Assembly: GCF_000336955.1 (NCBI RefSeq)
Contig: NZ_AOLI01000034.1
Span: 8,823-53,862, forward strand
Reading direction: 5' to 3'
DNA from: Haloferax larsenii JCM 13917
GTDB lineage: Archaea > Halobacteriota > Halobacteria > Halobacteriales > Haloferacaceae
DNA length: 45,040 nucleotides
Shown: positions 15,522-23,458 of the stretch, one piece after another
Layout of the letters: each line of letters begins with the position of its first letter
Numbering within the stretch: the stretch's first letter is position 1
Made by a program: the position numbers and the translations under genes
Notes under the pieces: model-generated
The model's input: the letters and a program-made list of their open reading frames with translations, nothing else
Told to the model about the DNA's origin: nothing
Database searches by the model: none

Positions 15522-16802
15522 TCAGTTCGGGAGGTCTCGACGAACTGCGTCGGCCGCCTCGCGACCGCTTCGCATCGCGCCGTGAATCGACGACCACGTG
15601 GTGTAGTCGCCTGCGAGGTAGGTTCGACCGTTCGGGTCACGAGCGTCGGGAAGCGAGTCGTGGACGCCCGGCGGTTGGGAGAACTGCGCGAAGGAGACGT
15701 AGTCGGTGTGGAGCAGTTCGAGGTCGTCGAAGTAACGTTCGGGGTACCACGCTTCGAGCGTCCGGCGCGTCTTCTCGAAGAGAGAGTCTTCCGACTCGTC
15801 CTGCACGGCGGAGCCCAAGAACGTCGCGTTCAGGAGTTCCGTCCCGCCGGGTGCGTACTCGGGGGCGACCGTCGAGAGTGGAACGATGGTGTTGGGGTCG
15901 GGGTCGGCGACGTTGAGCATGATGCGTTTTCCGGCGTCGAGACCGCTGTCGGTCGGGAGCGTGTAGTACTGGGTGACACAGCCGCGCGCGTCGGTCGGAA
16001 TCGACTCGACGCCCGTGAGTCGCCGGGCCTCTTTCGGGTCGGTCGCGACGACGAGCGCGTCGGCTTCGATTGACTCTCGCCCGGTCGTCACGACCGCGCC
16101 GCCGGCGTCGCTCTGAAGCGATTCGACGCGCTCGCCGAGGCGGATGGTTGCCCCCTCGTCGCGGGCGCTGTCGGCGAGTTGCTCGGGGATAGCCTGCATT
16201 CCAGCGGCCGGAACGGCGGTCGACCCGGTCGAGAGCATCTTGAAGGTGTACTCGAAGACGCGCTTCGACGTGGAGAGCGACCGGTCGAGCGTGATGCCAC
16301 CGTAGAAGGGTGCGACGAAGTGCTCGATGTAATCCTCGGAGAAGCCCCAGTCGCGGAGGTGTGCCCGGATGCTCCGGTCGGGACCGTCGAATATCTCGGC
16401 TTCGTCGCGGGTGCTCACGTCCTGTCTGAGAGCGAGCGTCCGAAGCTTGTCGCTCGTCGTGATTTCCGGGTTCCGAAGCGAGTCGACCACGCTTTCGATG
16501 TCCCGAAGCGGGTCCGAGAGGACCGAGCGACGACTCGGCCGACAGAGCGTCGCACCCGGCGTGAACCGCCGCAGGTCGAGGGCGTCGAGGTCGAGTTCAC
16601 GTCGAACCGAGGGGTAGTCGGTCAGGAGGACCTGAAACCCGCGGTCGAGCGTGAAGCCGTCCTTGGTCCGGGTTCGAACGCGACCACCGACTTCGTCACG
16701 ACGTTCGACGACGGTGACGTCTGCCCCGTCGGCGGCGAGGTGGCGTGCGGCGACGAGTCCCGCGAGTCCCGCGCCAACAACCACGATGTGGCTATCGTCC
16801 AT
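15522..16802 (-). CDS. NAD(P)/FAD-dependent amine-oxidase-like oxidoreductase
   Basis: A 426-residue flavoprotein of the protoporphyrinogen oxidase/phytoene desaturase superfamily. The N-terminal FAD-binding dinucleotide fold is clear (VVVGAGLAGLVAARHL, then the acidic end VVERRDEVGGRVRTR). The C-terminal FAD motif is YLAGDYTTWSSIHGAMRSGREAA. The middle contains DPKEARRLTG and a substrate domain of the desaturase type. Relatives act on carotenoids or amines, and the substrate here is unknown. I used ATG 16802 (MDDSHIVVVGAG), because a start nine codons earlier adds nothing related to the fold. The gene is divergent from the threonine-synthase-like gene, with 94 bp between starts. Confidence 0.85.
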   Translation of the reverse strand: MDDSHIVVVGAGLAGLVAARHLAADGADVTVVERRDEVGGRVRTRTKDGFTLDRGFQVLLTDYPSVRRELDLDALDLRRFTPGATLCRPSRRSVLSDPLRDIESVVDSLRNPEITTSDKLRTLALRQDVSTRDEAEIFDGPDRSIRAHLRDWGFSEDYIEHFVAPFYGGITLDRSLSTSKRVFEYTFKMLSTGSTAVPAAGMQAIPEQLADSARDEGATIRLGERVESLQSDAGGAVVTTGRESIEADALVVATDPKEARRLTGVESIPTDARGCVTQYYTLPTDSGLDAGKRIMLNVADPDPNTIVPLSTVAPEYAPGGTELLNATFLGSAVQDESEDSLFEKTRRTLEAWYPERYFDDLELLHTDYVSFAQFSQPPGVHDSLPDARDPNGRTYLAGDYTTWSSIHGAMRSGREAADAVRRDLPN

Positions 16803-16896
16803 ACCCGGTCTCTCGGACGGGCGACACAAAGCCCCTGCGGGTGTCCGCCGTCGGCCGACGAGAAGGGCTTAGTCCCTCCCCCCGTAAGGGCCGCCT

Positions 16897-18066
16897 ATGC
16901 AACCGTCCGACACGTTCTCTGGGCTGGAGTGTACGGAGACCGGCACCGAATACGACGCCGACGTGACCGGTCGCAGCGAGGCCGGTGCGCCACTGGACCC
17001 GACGTACGACCTCGGTGCGGTCGATTGGGACGCCGACACGCTCGCCGGTCGAGCGTTCGACTCGATGTGGCGCTACCGCGAACTGCTTCCCTTCTCCGAC
17101 CCCGTAACCGCGAACGAGGGGGCGACCCCACTGGTCGAAGCGTCCACTCTCGGCGACGAGGCCGAGGTGGGAACGCTGCTCATCAAGGACGAAGGGCGAA
17201 ACCCCACGGGGACGTACCTCGACCGTGGGTTCTCTCTTGCGGCGACGGCCGCCCGTAACGCCGAGGCCGAGGTTGTCGCGCACGCCTCTCCCGGCAACGG
17301 TGCCCAGTCGGCGGCCTCCTACGCAGGCCTCGTCGATGTCCGCTCCTATGGGTTCGTCCCCTCGCGGACGCCGTTCCCGAACAAGGCGATGGTGAACGTC
17401 CACGGCGGCCAGATGAAGGTCGTCGGCGGGCGCTACCCGGACGCGCTCTCGGCGCTCCACGAGCAACTCAAGAGCGACTGGTACACGCTTCAGGAGTTCG
17501 ACAACCCGTACCGACACGACGGGGCGAAGACCATCGCCTACGAAATCGCCGAGCGACTCGAGTGGTCGGTCCCCGACTGGGTCGTCGTCCCCGCTGCGAC
17601 GGGTGAACTCGTCTACGGCGTCTTCAAGGGCTTCCGCGACCTCGCCGAACTCGGCCTCGTCGAGAACGTGCCCCGACTGGTGGCGGCGCAGTCTGCTGGC
17701 TGTGCACCCATCGCCACCGCGTGGGAGGCCGGAAACGACGACACCGAGGCGTGGAACCACCCAGACACCATCGTCGGCGAACTGGAGATCCCCGACCCCG
17801 AAGGCGGGGCGCTCGCACTTCGCGCTATCGAGGAAACAGGCGGTCTCGCGGCGTCCGTCAGCGACGACGACGCCCTCGAATCGGCAGTCACCGCAGCGCA
17901 AAAAGCGGGTGTCGAAGTCGGCGCGGCAGGTGGTGTCGCGCTCGCGGCCGTCTGGGACCTCGCAGACGAGTTCGACGACGAAGACACCGTGGTCGTCGTC
18001 AACACCGAGTCGGGGTCGAAGAACGCCGACATCCTTCGGAGCCACCTGATGGGACAGGGAATCTAA
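16897..18066 (+). CDS. threonine-synthase-like PLP-fold protein lacking the catalytic lysine
   Basis: A 389-residue fold-type II (tryptophan synthase beta-like) protein most similar to threonine synthase. The family motif NPTGSFKDRG appears as NPTGTYLDRG (103-111). The lysine that forms the Schiff base with PLP is leucine at residue 108, encoded by CTC at 17218-17220. The serine/asparagine loop is PGNGAQSAASYAG. The glycine-rich phosphate loop is reduced to PAATGELVYG, and the C-terminal TGHG is NTESGSK. The rest of the fold is well kept, with no frameshift and normal length. It therefore seems to be a maintained protein that is probably not a threonine synthase. It could be a pseudoenzyme, a regulatory subunit or an enzyme with other chemistry. 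A CTTAG element about 26 bp upstream may be its TATA box. Confidence 0.85.
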   Translation: MQPSDTFSGLECTETGTEYDADVTGRSEAGAPLDPTYDLGAVDWDADTLAGRAFDSMWRYRELLPFSDPVTANEGATPLVEASTLGDEAEVGTLLIKDEGRNPTGTYLDRGFSLAATAARNAEAEVVAHASPGNGAQSAASYAGLVDVRSYGFVPSRTPFPNKAMVNVHGGQMKVVGGRYPDALSALHEQLKSDWYTLQEFDNPYRHDGAKTIAYEIAERLEWSVPDWVVVPAATGELVYGVFKGFRDLAELGLVENVPRLVAAQSAGCAPIATAWEAGNDDTEAWNHPDTIVGELEIPDPEGGALALRAIEETGGLAASVSDDDALESAVTAAQKAGVEVGAAGGVALAAVWDLADEFDDEDTVVVVNTESGSKNADILRSHLMGQGI

Positions 18067-18137
18067 CGACTACGACGGAAATCCCCCGAATCGGGCTTTC
18101 AAACCGGGTTCTCTCCCGTCAAACTCCTCCATCAGGT

Positions 18138-18146
18138 ATTTGTTTT
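18138..18146 (+). promoter_or_regulatory. TATA-like box of sirR
   Basis: ATTTGTTTT, about 25-27 bp before ATG 18167. It runs directly into the palindrome at 18145-18158. Confidence 0.5.
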
Positions 18147-18158
18147 AGACGCGTCTAA
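18145..18158. promoter_or_regulatory. perfect 14-bp palindrome, likely metalloregulator operator
   Basis: TTAGACGCGTCTAA is its own reverse complement. It sits between the TATA-like box and the start codon of sirR, which begins 8 bp later. The TTAG...CTAA ends resemble operators of DtxR/IdeR/MntR regulators, so autoregulation by repression is the simplest reading. Confidence 0.7.
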
Positions 18159-18166
18159 TCCGGGGT

Positions 18167-18871
18167 ATGTTGAGCGACGTGATGGAGGATTATCTGAAGG
18201 CAATTTACTCGCTTCAGATGGAACACGGCCCGCCGGTATCCACGTCAGATATCGCGGAGTACCTCGGGAAGACGCCGCCGACGGTGACGAGCATGGTCGG
18301 GAAACTCGAAGAACGAGGACTGGTCGAACGCGAGAAGTACAAGGGGGTCGAGTTGACCGACGAAGGAGAGACCGTCGCACTCGAAGTGCTTCGACACCAC
18401 CGCCTGTTGGAAGCGTATCTCACGGAACACCTCGATTACTCGTGGAGCGAGGTTCACGAGGAAGCGGACGCGCTCGAACACCACATCAGCGAAGAGTTCG
18501 AACGGCGCGTCGCGGCCGCCCTCGGGAACCCGAAAGTGGACCCCCACGGCGACCCGATTCCGAGCGCCGACCTCACTCCTCCCGACTCGTCGGGTCTTTC
18601 GATGCTCTCCGACCACGGGGTCGGCGACACGGTCGTCGTCTGCCGAGTCAGCGACCGCAACCCCGAAGAACTGGAGTACCTCTCCGAGGCGGGCATCACT
18701 CCGGGGACGACTATCGACGTGACCGACATCGCACCCTTCGGGATGGTCACGGTGCGCGTGGTCGAAACCGAATCCGAACAGAGCCTTCCCGAATCCGTCG
18801 CTCGCACCATTCGCGTCCGAGAACCTGACGGCGACTGTCAGGGCGAGGACGAAGAGGTGTCCATGGCGTGA
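18167..18871 (+). CDS. sirR: DtxR/MntR-family metal-dependent repressor
   Basis: A 234-residue metalloregulator. The winged helix is at ~5-65 (STSDIAEYLGKTPPTVTSMVGKLEERGLV). The metal-binding dimerisation domain is at ~70-135 (RHHRLLEAYLTEHL, HEEADALEHHISEE, DPHGDPIPS). A FeoA-type SH3 domain is at ~143-217. Asp8 in VMEDYLKAIY matches the manganese-selective Asp8 of Bacillus MntR. Iron-type DtxR has methionine there. The GTGA overlap with the GDT1-type transporter gene downstream, and a perfect palindrome over its own promoter, support a manganese-responsive autoregulated operon. Haloarchaeal orthologs are named SirR. Whether it senses Mn, Fe or both must be tested. Confidence 0.92.
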   Translation: MLSDVMEDYLKAIYSLQMEHGPPVSTSDIAEYLGKTPPTVTSMVGKLEERGLVEREKYKGVELTDEGETVALEVLRHHRLLEAYLTEHLDYSWSEVHEEADALEHHISEEFERRVAAALGNPKVDPHGDPIPSADLTPPDSSGLSMLSDHGVGDTVVVCRVSDRNPEELEYLSEAGITPGTTIDVTDIAPFGMVTVRVVETESEQSLPESVARTIRVREPDGDCQGEDEEVSMA

Positions 18872-19563
18872 CCTCGTGGGGAGAGATTCTCGTCGTCGCG
18901 CTCGTCGCTCAGTTGGCTGTGCTCCCCGGTGAGAAAGTCCAGTTTATCATCGCCGGACTCTCGACGCGATTCGACCCCAAAGTCGTCGTCGCGGCGGCGG
19001 GGTCGGCGTTCGCTCTCTGGACCGCGCTCGAAATCGTGCTCGGACAGGCGCTTAAGAACGCCCTCCCACCGGTCGTTCTCGATTCGATTACGGCGATACT
19101 GTTCGGGCTCTTCGCAGTGTTGTTGATTCGGGCCGCACCGTCCGGTTCTGACTCTGCCCCGGCGACTGACGGCGGTTTCGCGGACGACGATTTCACGCCG
19201 ACCGTCTTCGGTCACGAACTCACGAGCACCCGGTTCGGCGGGTTCTTCCCCATCTTTGCGATGATGGCGGCCGGTGAGTTCGGCGACAAGACACAGTTGG
19301 TGACTATCGGACTCGCCGTGCAGTACGGTGCACACCCGGCAATCTGGGCCGGTGAGATGCTCGCAATTATCCCCGTGAGCATCGCCAACGCGTACTTCTT
19401 CCACCGGTTTTCGGACCGCTTCGACGAGCGCAAGGCCTACCTCGGTGCCGCAGGGCTGTTCGCCTTCTTCGCCGCCGATACGGTACTTGCCATCGTCACT
19501 GATTTCTCGGTGTGGGAGACGCTCGTCGGAACCGTCTCTGACGCGATTCTCTCGCTCGTCTGA
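18868..19563 (+). CDS. GDT1/TMEM165 (UPF0016) family divalent cation transporter
   Basis: A 231-residue membrane protein with six predicted helices in two homologous halves. The second half carries the family motif E-x-G-D-K-T as EFGDKTQ (137-143). In the first half the expected motif is reduced to PGEKVQ (20-25), so the usual pseudo-symmetry of the cation site is lost. Family members move Mn2+ or Ca2+ (Gdt1, Mnx), typically exporting manganese from the cytoplasm. GTG at 18868 overlaps the sirR stop by four bases (GTGA), which implies translational coupling. An effluxer made together with an MntR-type sensor is a sensible unit for manganese detoxification. That function is inferred from the family and the context. 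Confidence 0.85.
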   Translation: MTSWGEILVVALVAQLAVLPGEKVQFIIAGLSTRFDPKVVVAAAGSAFALWTALEIVLGQALKNALPPVVLDSITAILFGLFAVLLIRAAPSGSDSAPATDGGFADDDFTPTVFGHELTSTRFGGFFPIFAMMAAGEFGDKTQLVTIGLAVQYGAHPAIWAGEMLAIIPVSIANAYFFHRFSDRFDERKAYLGAAGLFAFFAADTVLAIVTDFSVWETLVGTVSDAILSLV

Positions 19564-19629
19564 CGCTCGGACGCGCCGGTTCCATCGCTTTCGCGTCATT
19601 TTTCACGGTTTCGCGCCCAAGAATAGTCG

Positions 19630-20310
19630 ATGTCAACGCTCCCATCACTCGGTGCCGGGTTAGTGTTCGGCCTCGCCCTCGCAGCGCCTCCCGGCCCGAT
19701 GAACGCAGTCATCGCCGAGGAGAGCGTCGTCCGCGGCTGGGCTGCCGGGGCGCGTGCCGGACTCGGTGCGATGAGCGCCGACGCGCTGTTTTTCGTGCTC
19801 GCTGCGCTCGGTCTCGTTGCCTTCGTCGAGCAGTTTCCGACCGTTCGAGGCGTGATGGTCGGTGCTGGCGGTGTTCTCATGCTCTACTTCGCCTACGGTG
19901 CTGCACAGGAGACGAGTACGACCTTCCGTGAGGCTGCCGACCACGACGCCGACAGCGCCGGTTTCACGAAAGCGTTCGTGCTCGCGCTGACGAACCCGTA
20001 TCAGATTCTCTTCTGGCTTACTATCGGCGTCGGCTTGCTCGAAACCGGCACTGTCGACGTGCTCTCACACATGCCCTACGTCGGCGCGTCGCTCACGAAC
20101 CTCCTCATCGTCGAGACGGGGACGCCAGCGCTCATCGTCGGCTTCTTCGGTGGAATCGCCATCTGGGCGACTGGCTTCCCCGCAGCACTCGTCGCGGCCG
20201 AACAGCGTGTCGATTCGTTCGCCCCCGCAGTTGCGGCTCTCAGCGCCGTCGTCCTCGGCGGTTTCGGCGTCTTCTTCCTCTGGGACGCGATGCAGGCACT
20301 CGTCCTCTGA
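19630..20310 (+). CDS. LysE/RhtB-family amino acid exporter
   Basis: A 226-residue protein with six transmembrane helices and the family signature near the N-terminus (LALAAPPGPMNAVIAEESVVRGWAAG). A conserved FVLALTNPYQILFW segment sits in the fourth helix, as in LysE translocators. Members export basic or other amino acids. The substrate cannot be read from the sequence. A TTTTTCAC element about 28 bp before the ATG suggests its own promoter, 66 bp after the GDT1 gene. It could still be co-transcribed with the manganese operon. A 20-bp tandem duplication follows shortly after its stop. Confidence 0.85.
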   Translation: MSTLPSLGAGLVFGLALAAPPGPMNAVIAEESVVRGWAAGARAGLGAMSADALFFVLAALGLVAFVEQFPTVRGVMVGAGGVLMLYFAYGAAQETSTTFREAADHDADSAGFTKAFVLALTNPYQILFWLTIGVGLLETGTVDVLSHMPYVGASLTNLLIVETGTPALIVGFFGGIAIWATGFPAALVAAEQRVDSFAPAVAALSAVVLGGFGVFFLWDAMQALVL

Positions 20311-20320
20311 GGACGACGCT

Positions 20321-20360
20321 TCGCTTCGAAAGAGCGTCTTTCGCTTCGAAAAAGAAGAGC
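20321..20360. repeat. 20-bp imperfect tandem duplication after the LysE-type gene
   Basis: 20321-20340 and 20341-20360 both start TCGCTTCGAAA and then diverge. It lies 11 bp past the stop of the exporter and 23 bp before the stop of the convergent hydrolase gene. Confidence 0.6.
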
Positions 20361-20382
20361 TGGCTGGTGCTTCTCCGTCAGT

Positions 20383-21255
20383 TCAGATGTCGCGGACGAT
20401 GTCGTCAGCGATAGTGTCGAGGTAGTTACCGTGGTCGTCGCCGACTTGACTCTCGACGTCGCGGTCAGTGTAGTTCGCCGCCGACGTGTCGCCACCTTCG
20501 AGGCCGGTCTCCCCGAGTGCCTGGTCGAACTCGATGGTGTTGTAGACCCACTGGAGGACGTCGTCGGCCGCGTTGTAGTAGTTGTAGACGTGTCCGGCGC
20601 TCTCTTGGATGGCCTCGTACGTGTCGCGGCCTTCCTCTTTTCCGGGCACCTCGTTGTCGGTGGCGGCTCCGAAGGGGTGCATCGTCTCGATTGTGTACCC
20701 CGAGTCGGTCCACGCGCTGCGACTGTCGAGCGTCCGAAGCGCACTGAAGATGACCTGCGCGCCGAGTGAGTGGCTGGTGAACCGAACTGTCGTCCCGGGC
20801 GAGGCACGCTTCACGTCGAGTGCGAACTGTGCGAGTTTCCGACCGTTCTTTTGGGCGATTTCTTGGGCTTCGAACCAGCCGAACTCCCAGCCGTCGCCTT
20901 TGTCGCTGTCCCACGTGTACCCGACGACTTCACAGTCGTATCCGGCTTCGGTGAGTTTCGTGTCGGCCTTCGCTATCTTTTCGAGGGCGTCCTGTTCCGG
21001 GTTGTCGCTGTTTTTGTCCCACCCGTGAGCGAACACGAAAACCTCGGATGCGCTCCCGGAGTCGACGACGGGAACGTCACCGGAGGTGTCGTACCCCCGT
21101 GCCGTGTGGCCGGACGTGAGATTCGCGTCGTCGTCGAAGTGGTCCCGAGTCGAAATGTACGGCGTCGATGCCGCCGCTCCGGACGTGGCACCGAAGACGG
21201 TCAATCCTGCGAACGTTGCTGCTGTCGTCTTGAGGAATCGTCGTCTGCTTGCCAT
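20383..21255 (-). CDS. Tat-exported alpha/beta hydrolase (lipase/esterase-like)
   Basis: A 290-residue secreted protein with a twin-arginine signal (SRRRFLKTTAATFAGL) and an Ala-rich cleavage region near residue 30. The alpha/beta hydrolase core shows the oxyanion segment VFAHGWDKNS and the nucleophile elbow TSHSLGAQV (GxSxG-type, with Ser in SHSLG). An acid and a histidine are expected in the C-terminal third, but only DDHGN stands out. It may be an extracellular lipase or esterase. Two starts are possible, ATG 21255 (chosen, standard Tat spacing) or ATG 21270. A TTTATC element about 50 bp upstream fits either. The gene is divergent from egsA. Confidence 0.8.
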   Translation of the reverse strand: MASRRRFLKTTAATFAGLTVFGATSGAAASTPYISTRDHFDDDANLTSGHTARGYDTSGDVPVVDSGSASEVFVFAHGWDKNSDNPEQDALEKIAKADTKLTEAGYDCEVVGYTWDSDKGDGWEFGWFEAQEIAQKNGRKLAQFALDVKRASPGTTVRFTSHSLGAQVIFSALRTLDSRSAWTDSGYTIETMHPFGAATDNEVPGKEEGRDTYEAIQESAGHVYNYYNAADDVLQWVYNTIEFDQALGETGLEGGDTSAANYTDRDVESQVGDDHGNYLDTIADDIVRDI

Positions 21256-21412
21256 GGTATGCTCACCCATATGACGATGGGTATCTTCTGTGCACACCGG
21301 AACATGATAAATCAAACTACGGTCTGGTACACTGACTAATACACACATGGGCGCGGCTGGATACCCTCCCGAGACGAGAAACACTATGAACCATCGTGGC
21401 CGACTCTCGGCT

Positions 21413-22459
21413 ATGTTCGACAAATCGACGTGGATAAAGCTCCCGCGGAACGTCCTGCAGGGCCACGGCGTGCTCGACGACCTCGCCGACGCGGTCGCCG
21501 ATCTGTACCTCTCGGGCGACCCGCTTCTCGTCACGAGTCCGTCGCCCGAGCGCATCGCAGGCGACCGCGTGCGGGCGCAGTTCGACGACGTCGCCACGGT
21601 CTCTCTGGACCGCGCGAGTTTCGAGTCGGTCGAACGTGTCGTCGAGGTCGGCCGCGAGCACGACGCGGGCTACCTCATCGCCCTCGGTGGCGGGAAGCCA
21701 ATCGACGTGGCGAAGATGGCCTCCGACGAACTGAACTGCGGTTTCGTCTCGGTTCCGACCGCTGCGAGTCACGACGGCATCGTCTCCGGGCGCTCGTCGA
21801 TTCCCGAGGGCGACACCCGTCACTCGGTCGCTGCCGACCCGCCGCTTGCAGTCGTCGCCGACACGGAACTCCTCGCGGAGTCGCCGTGGGAACTCACGAC
21901 CGCCGGCTGCGCCGACATCATCTCGAACTACACGGCGGTCAAAGACTGGGAACTCGCCCACCGCCTCAAGAACGTCGAGTACTCCGAGTACGCGGGCGCG
22001 CTCTCGCAGATGACCGCCGAGATGCTCGTCCAGAGCGCGGACTCCATCAAACCGGGTCTCGAAGAGTCCGCGTGGATTGTGACGAAGGCGCTCGTCTCCT
22101 CCGGCGTCGCCATGTCTATCGCCGGGTCGTCTCGCCCCGCGTCGGGCGCGGAGCACCTCTTTTCGCACCAACTCGACCGCATCGCCCCCAATCGTGCCCT
22201 CCACGGCCATCAGGTCGGTGTCGGCTCGATTCTGACGGAGTACTTCCACAGCGGTCCCCGCGGCGAGTGGCAGGACATCCGCGACGCGCTCTCGACAGTC
22301 GGCGCGCCGACCACGGCAGACGACCTCGGCATCGACGACGAGACGGTCATCGATGCGCTCACGACCGCCCACGAGATTCGCGACCGCTACACTATCCTCG
22401 GCGACGGCGTCAGCGAGGATGCGGCTATCGAGGCGGCGACAATTACGGGCGTTATCTAG
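21413..22459 (+). CDS. egsA: sn-glycerol-1-phosphate dehydrogenase
   Basis: This enzyme reduces dihydroxyacetone phosphate to sn-glycerol-1-phosphate, the backbone of archaeal ether lipids. The 348 residues belong to the iron/zinc-dependent alcohol dehydrogenase-like family: NAD(P) loop GGGKPIDVAK (92-101), substrate segment TAASHDGIVSGRSSI (117-130), and the zinc ligands Asp168, His248 (SGAEHLFSH) and His264 (HGHQVG). I used ATG 21413 (MFDKSTWIKLPRNVL), the usual family start. Starts at 21347 or 21386 would add a non-conserved tail. It is an essential housekeeping gene and a strong marker for archaea. It is convergent with nothing nearby, and a short T-run just after the stop may end transcription. 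Confidence 0.96.
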   Translation: MFDKSTWIKLPRNVLQGHGVLDDLADAVADLYLSGDPLLVTSPSPERIAGDRVRAQFDDVATVSLDRASFESVERVVEVGREHDAGYLIALGGGKPIDVAKMASDELNCGFVSVPTAASHDGIVSGRSSIPEGDTRHSVAADPPLAVVADTELLAESPWELTTAGCADIISNYTAVKDWELAHRLKNVEYSEYAGALSQMTAEMLVQSADSIKPGLEESAWIVTKALVSSGVAMSIAGSSRPASGAEHLFSHQLDRIAPNRALHGHQVGVGSILTEYFHSGPRGEWQDIRDALSTVGAPTTADDLGIDDETVIDALTTAHEIRDRYTILGDGVSEDAAIEAATITGVI

Positions 22460-22715
22460 AACCCACCTTTTTACGCCTCGGGTCGCGGAGCGACCACTCG
22501 GCGCAAAAACCTGGAGGGAAAAAGGCCGCAACTCGCTCACTTCGTTCGCTCGTCGCGGTTCGACATGGTGTCAGTACCGCCGACACTCACACCCGCTCAC
22601 ACTACCGTCCATCAGACACCACCACCGCTCATCACTGTCTATCGGCCCTCATCACCTTCAACCACCTCCATCTCGAACCCGAAGAGGCAAGACGGCTCCT
22701 TCCTAACCCCCGGCC
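22460..22715. other. gene-free region downstream of egsA with hairpins and a C-rich stretch
   Basis: Contents in order are a T5 run (22467-22471), a perfect hairpin GGTCGC-GGA-GCGACC (22481-22495), a region with near-palindromic GCTCACTTCGTTCGCTC typical of haloarchaeal intergenic DNA, and a strongly C-rich, G-poor stretch (about 22570-22680) with loosely repeated CCGCTCAYCAC words. No gene is seen. Confidence 0.5.
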
Positions 22716-23345
22716 ATGGCAACTGCGAGCGCCGATAACCCGCTGAAGGAACACGCCGCGGCCGTGACCGCCGTCCTCTCGGTCGTCGGCTACACGGTCG
22801 TCGTCGGCACCTTCCTCGGGTGGGTCCCCGGCACTGTCTTCCCAGAGTTGTCGCTCGAACAGGTAAACCGCCTCTCGGACGCTATCGCCGTGGTGAACAC
22901 GCTGAACGTCTTCGTCATCGCGATGGGGTGGCGCTGGATTCGCCGCAACGAGGTCCGAAAGCACAAGCTGGCGATGATAACGTCGTTCACGCTCATACTC
23001 GTGTTCCTCGTGATGTACCTCACGAAAATCGGCGGCGGCGGCACCAAGGAGTTCGTCGGCCCGGCGTTCGCGTACTACCCGTATCTGGCGATGCTGGCGA
23101 TTCACATCATCCTCTCTATCGTCTCGGTGCCGGTGGTCCTCCACGCGCTCGTCCTCGGTTTGACCCACTCCGAACGCGAACTCAGGACCGAGACGCCACA
23201 CCGGAGAGTCGGCCGCATCGCCGCGGGAGCGTGGCTGCTCTCGCTCGCACTCGGCGTCGTCACGTACCTGCTTCTCAACCACGTCTACGGCTGGGAGTAC
23301 GTCGTCTCGCGGGCGGCCGCGCTCGTCGTTCCAGTCGTTGTCTGA
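22716..23345 (+). CDS. DUF420 family membrane protein
   Basis: A 209-residue protein with five to six transmembrane helices. Conserved histidines sit in helices (RKHKLAMI, LAIHIILSIVSVPVVLHALVLG, LNHVYGW). This matches DUF420, whose bacterial member CtaM (YozB) is needed for assembly of heme-copper oxidases. A role in respiratory oxidase biogenesis is possible, given the bc cluster elsewhere in the window, but no oxidase gene is adjacent. Start is ATG 22716. A 22-bp tandem duplication begins directly at the stop. Confidence 0.82.
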   Translation: MATASADNPLKEHAAAVTAVLSVVGYTVVVGTFLGWVPGTVFPELSLEQVNRLSDAIAVVNTLNVFVIAMGWRWIRRNEVRKHKLAMITSFTLILVFLVMYLTKIGGGGTKEFVGPAFAYYPYLAMLAIHIILSIVSVPVVLHALVLGLTHSERELRTETPHRRVGRIAAGAWLLSLALGVVTYLLLNHVYGWEYVVSRAAALVVPVVV

Positions 23346-23385
23346 GTCGGCGGCGGCGGTCGCCTGACTCGGCAGCGACGGTCGC
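23342..23385. repeat. 22-bp imperfect tandem duplication at the DUF420 stop
   Basis: 23342-23363 and 23364-23385 share CTGA.TCGGC.GCG.CGGTCGC, followed by a weaker third copy. The first unit includes the stop codon itself, at 23343-23345. Confidence 0.65.
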
Positions 23386-23428
23386 TTGACCCGATAGCGA
23401 CGCCCCGTCCAGAACCGAAAGCTGTGGA

Positions 23429-23436
23429 TTTTTATT
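23429..23436 (+). promoter_or_regulatory. TATA box of the glycosyltransferase gene
   Basis: TTTTTATT, centred about 26 bp before ATG 23459. Confidence 0.6.
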
Positions 23437-23458
23437 GCATCGCGTAGTGGCGGCGAAT

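Noticed and set aside
16849-16860. Perfect 12-bp palindrome CGTCGGCCGACG between divergent genes
   Set aside because: Composed only of common GC words and not placed against a clear TATA box. Chance is plausible in this genome.
22540-22565. GCTCACTTCGTTCGCTC near-palindrome as an operator
   Set aside because: Similar strings are widespread between haloarchaeal genes, and it is far from a start codon.
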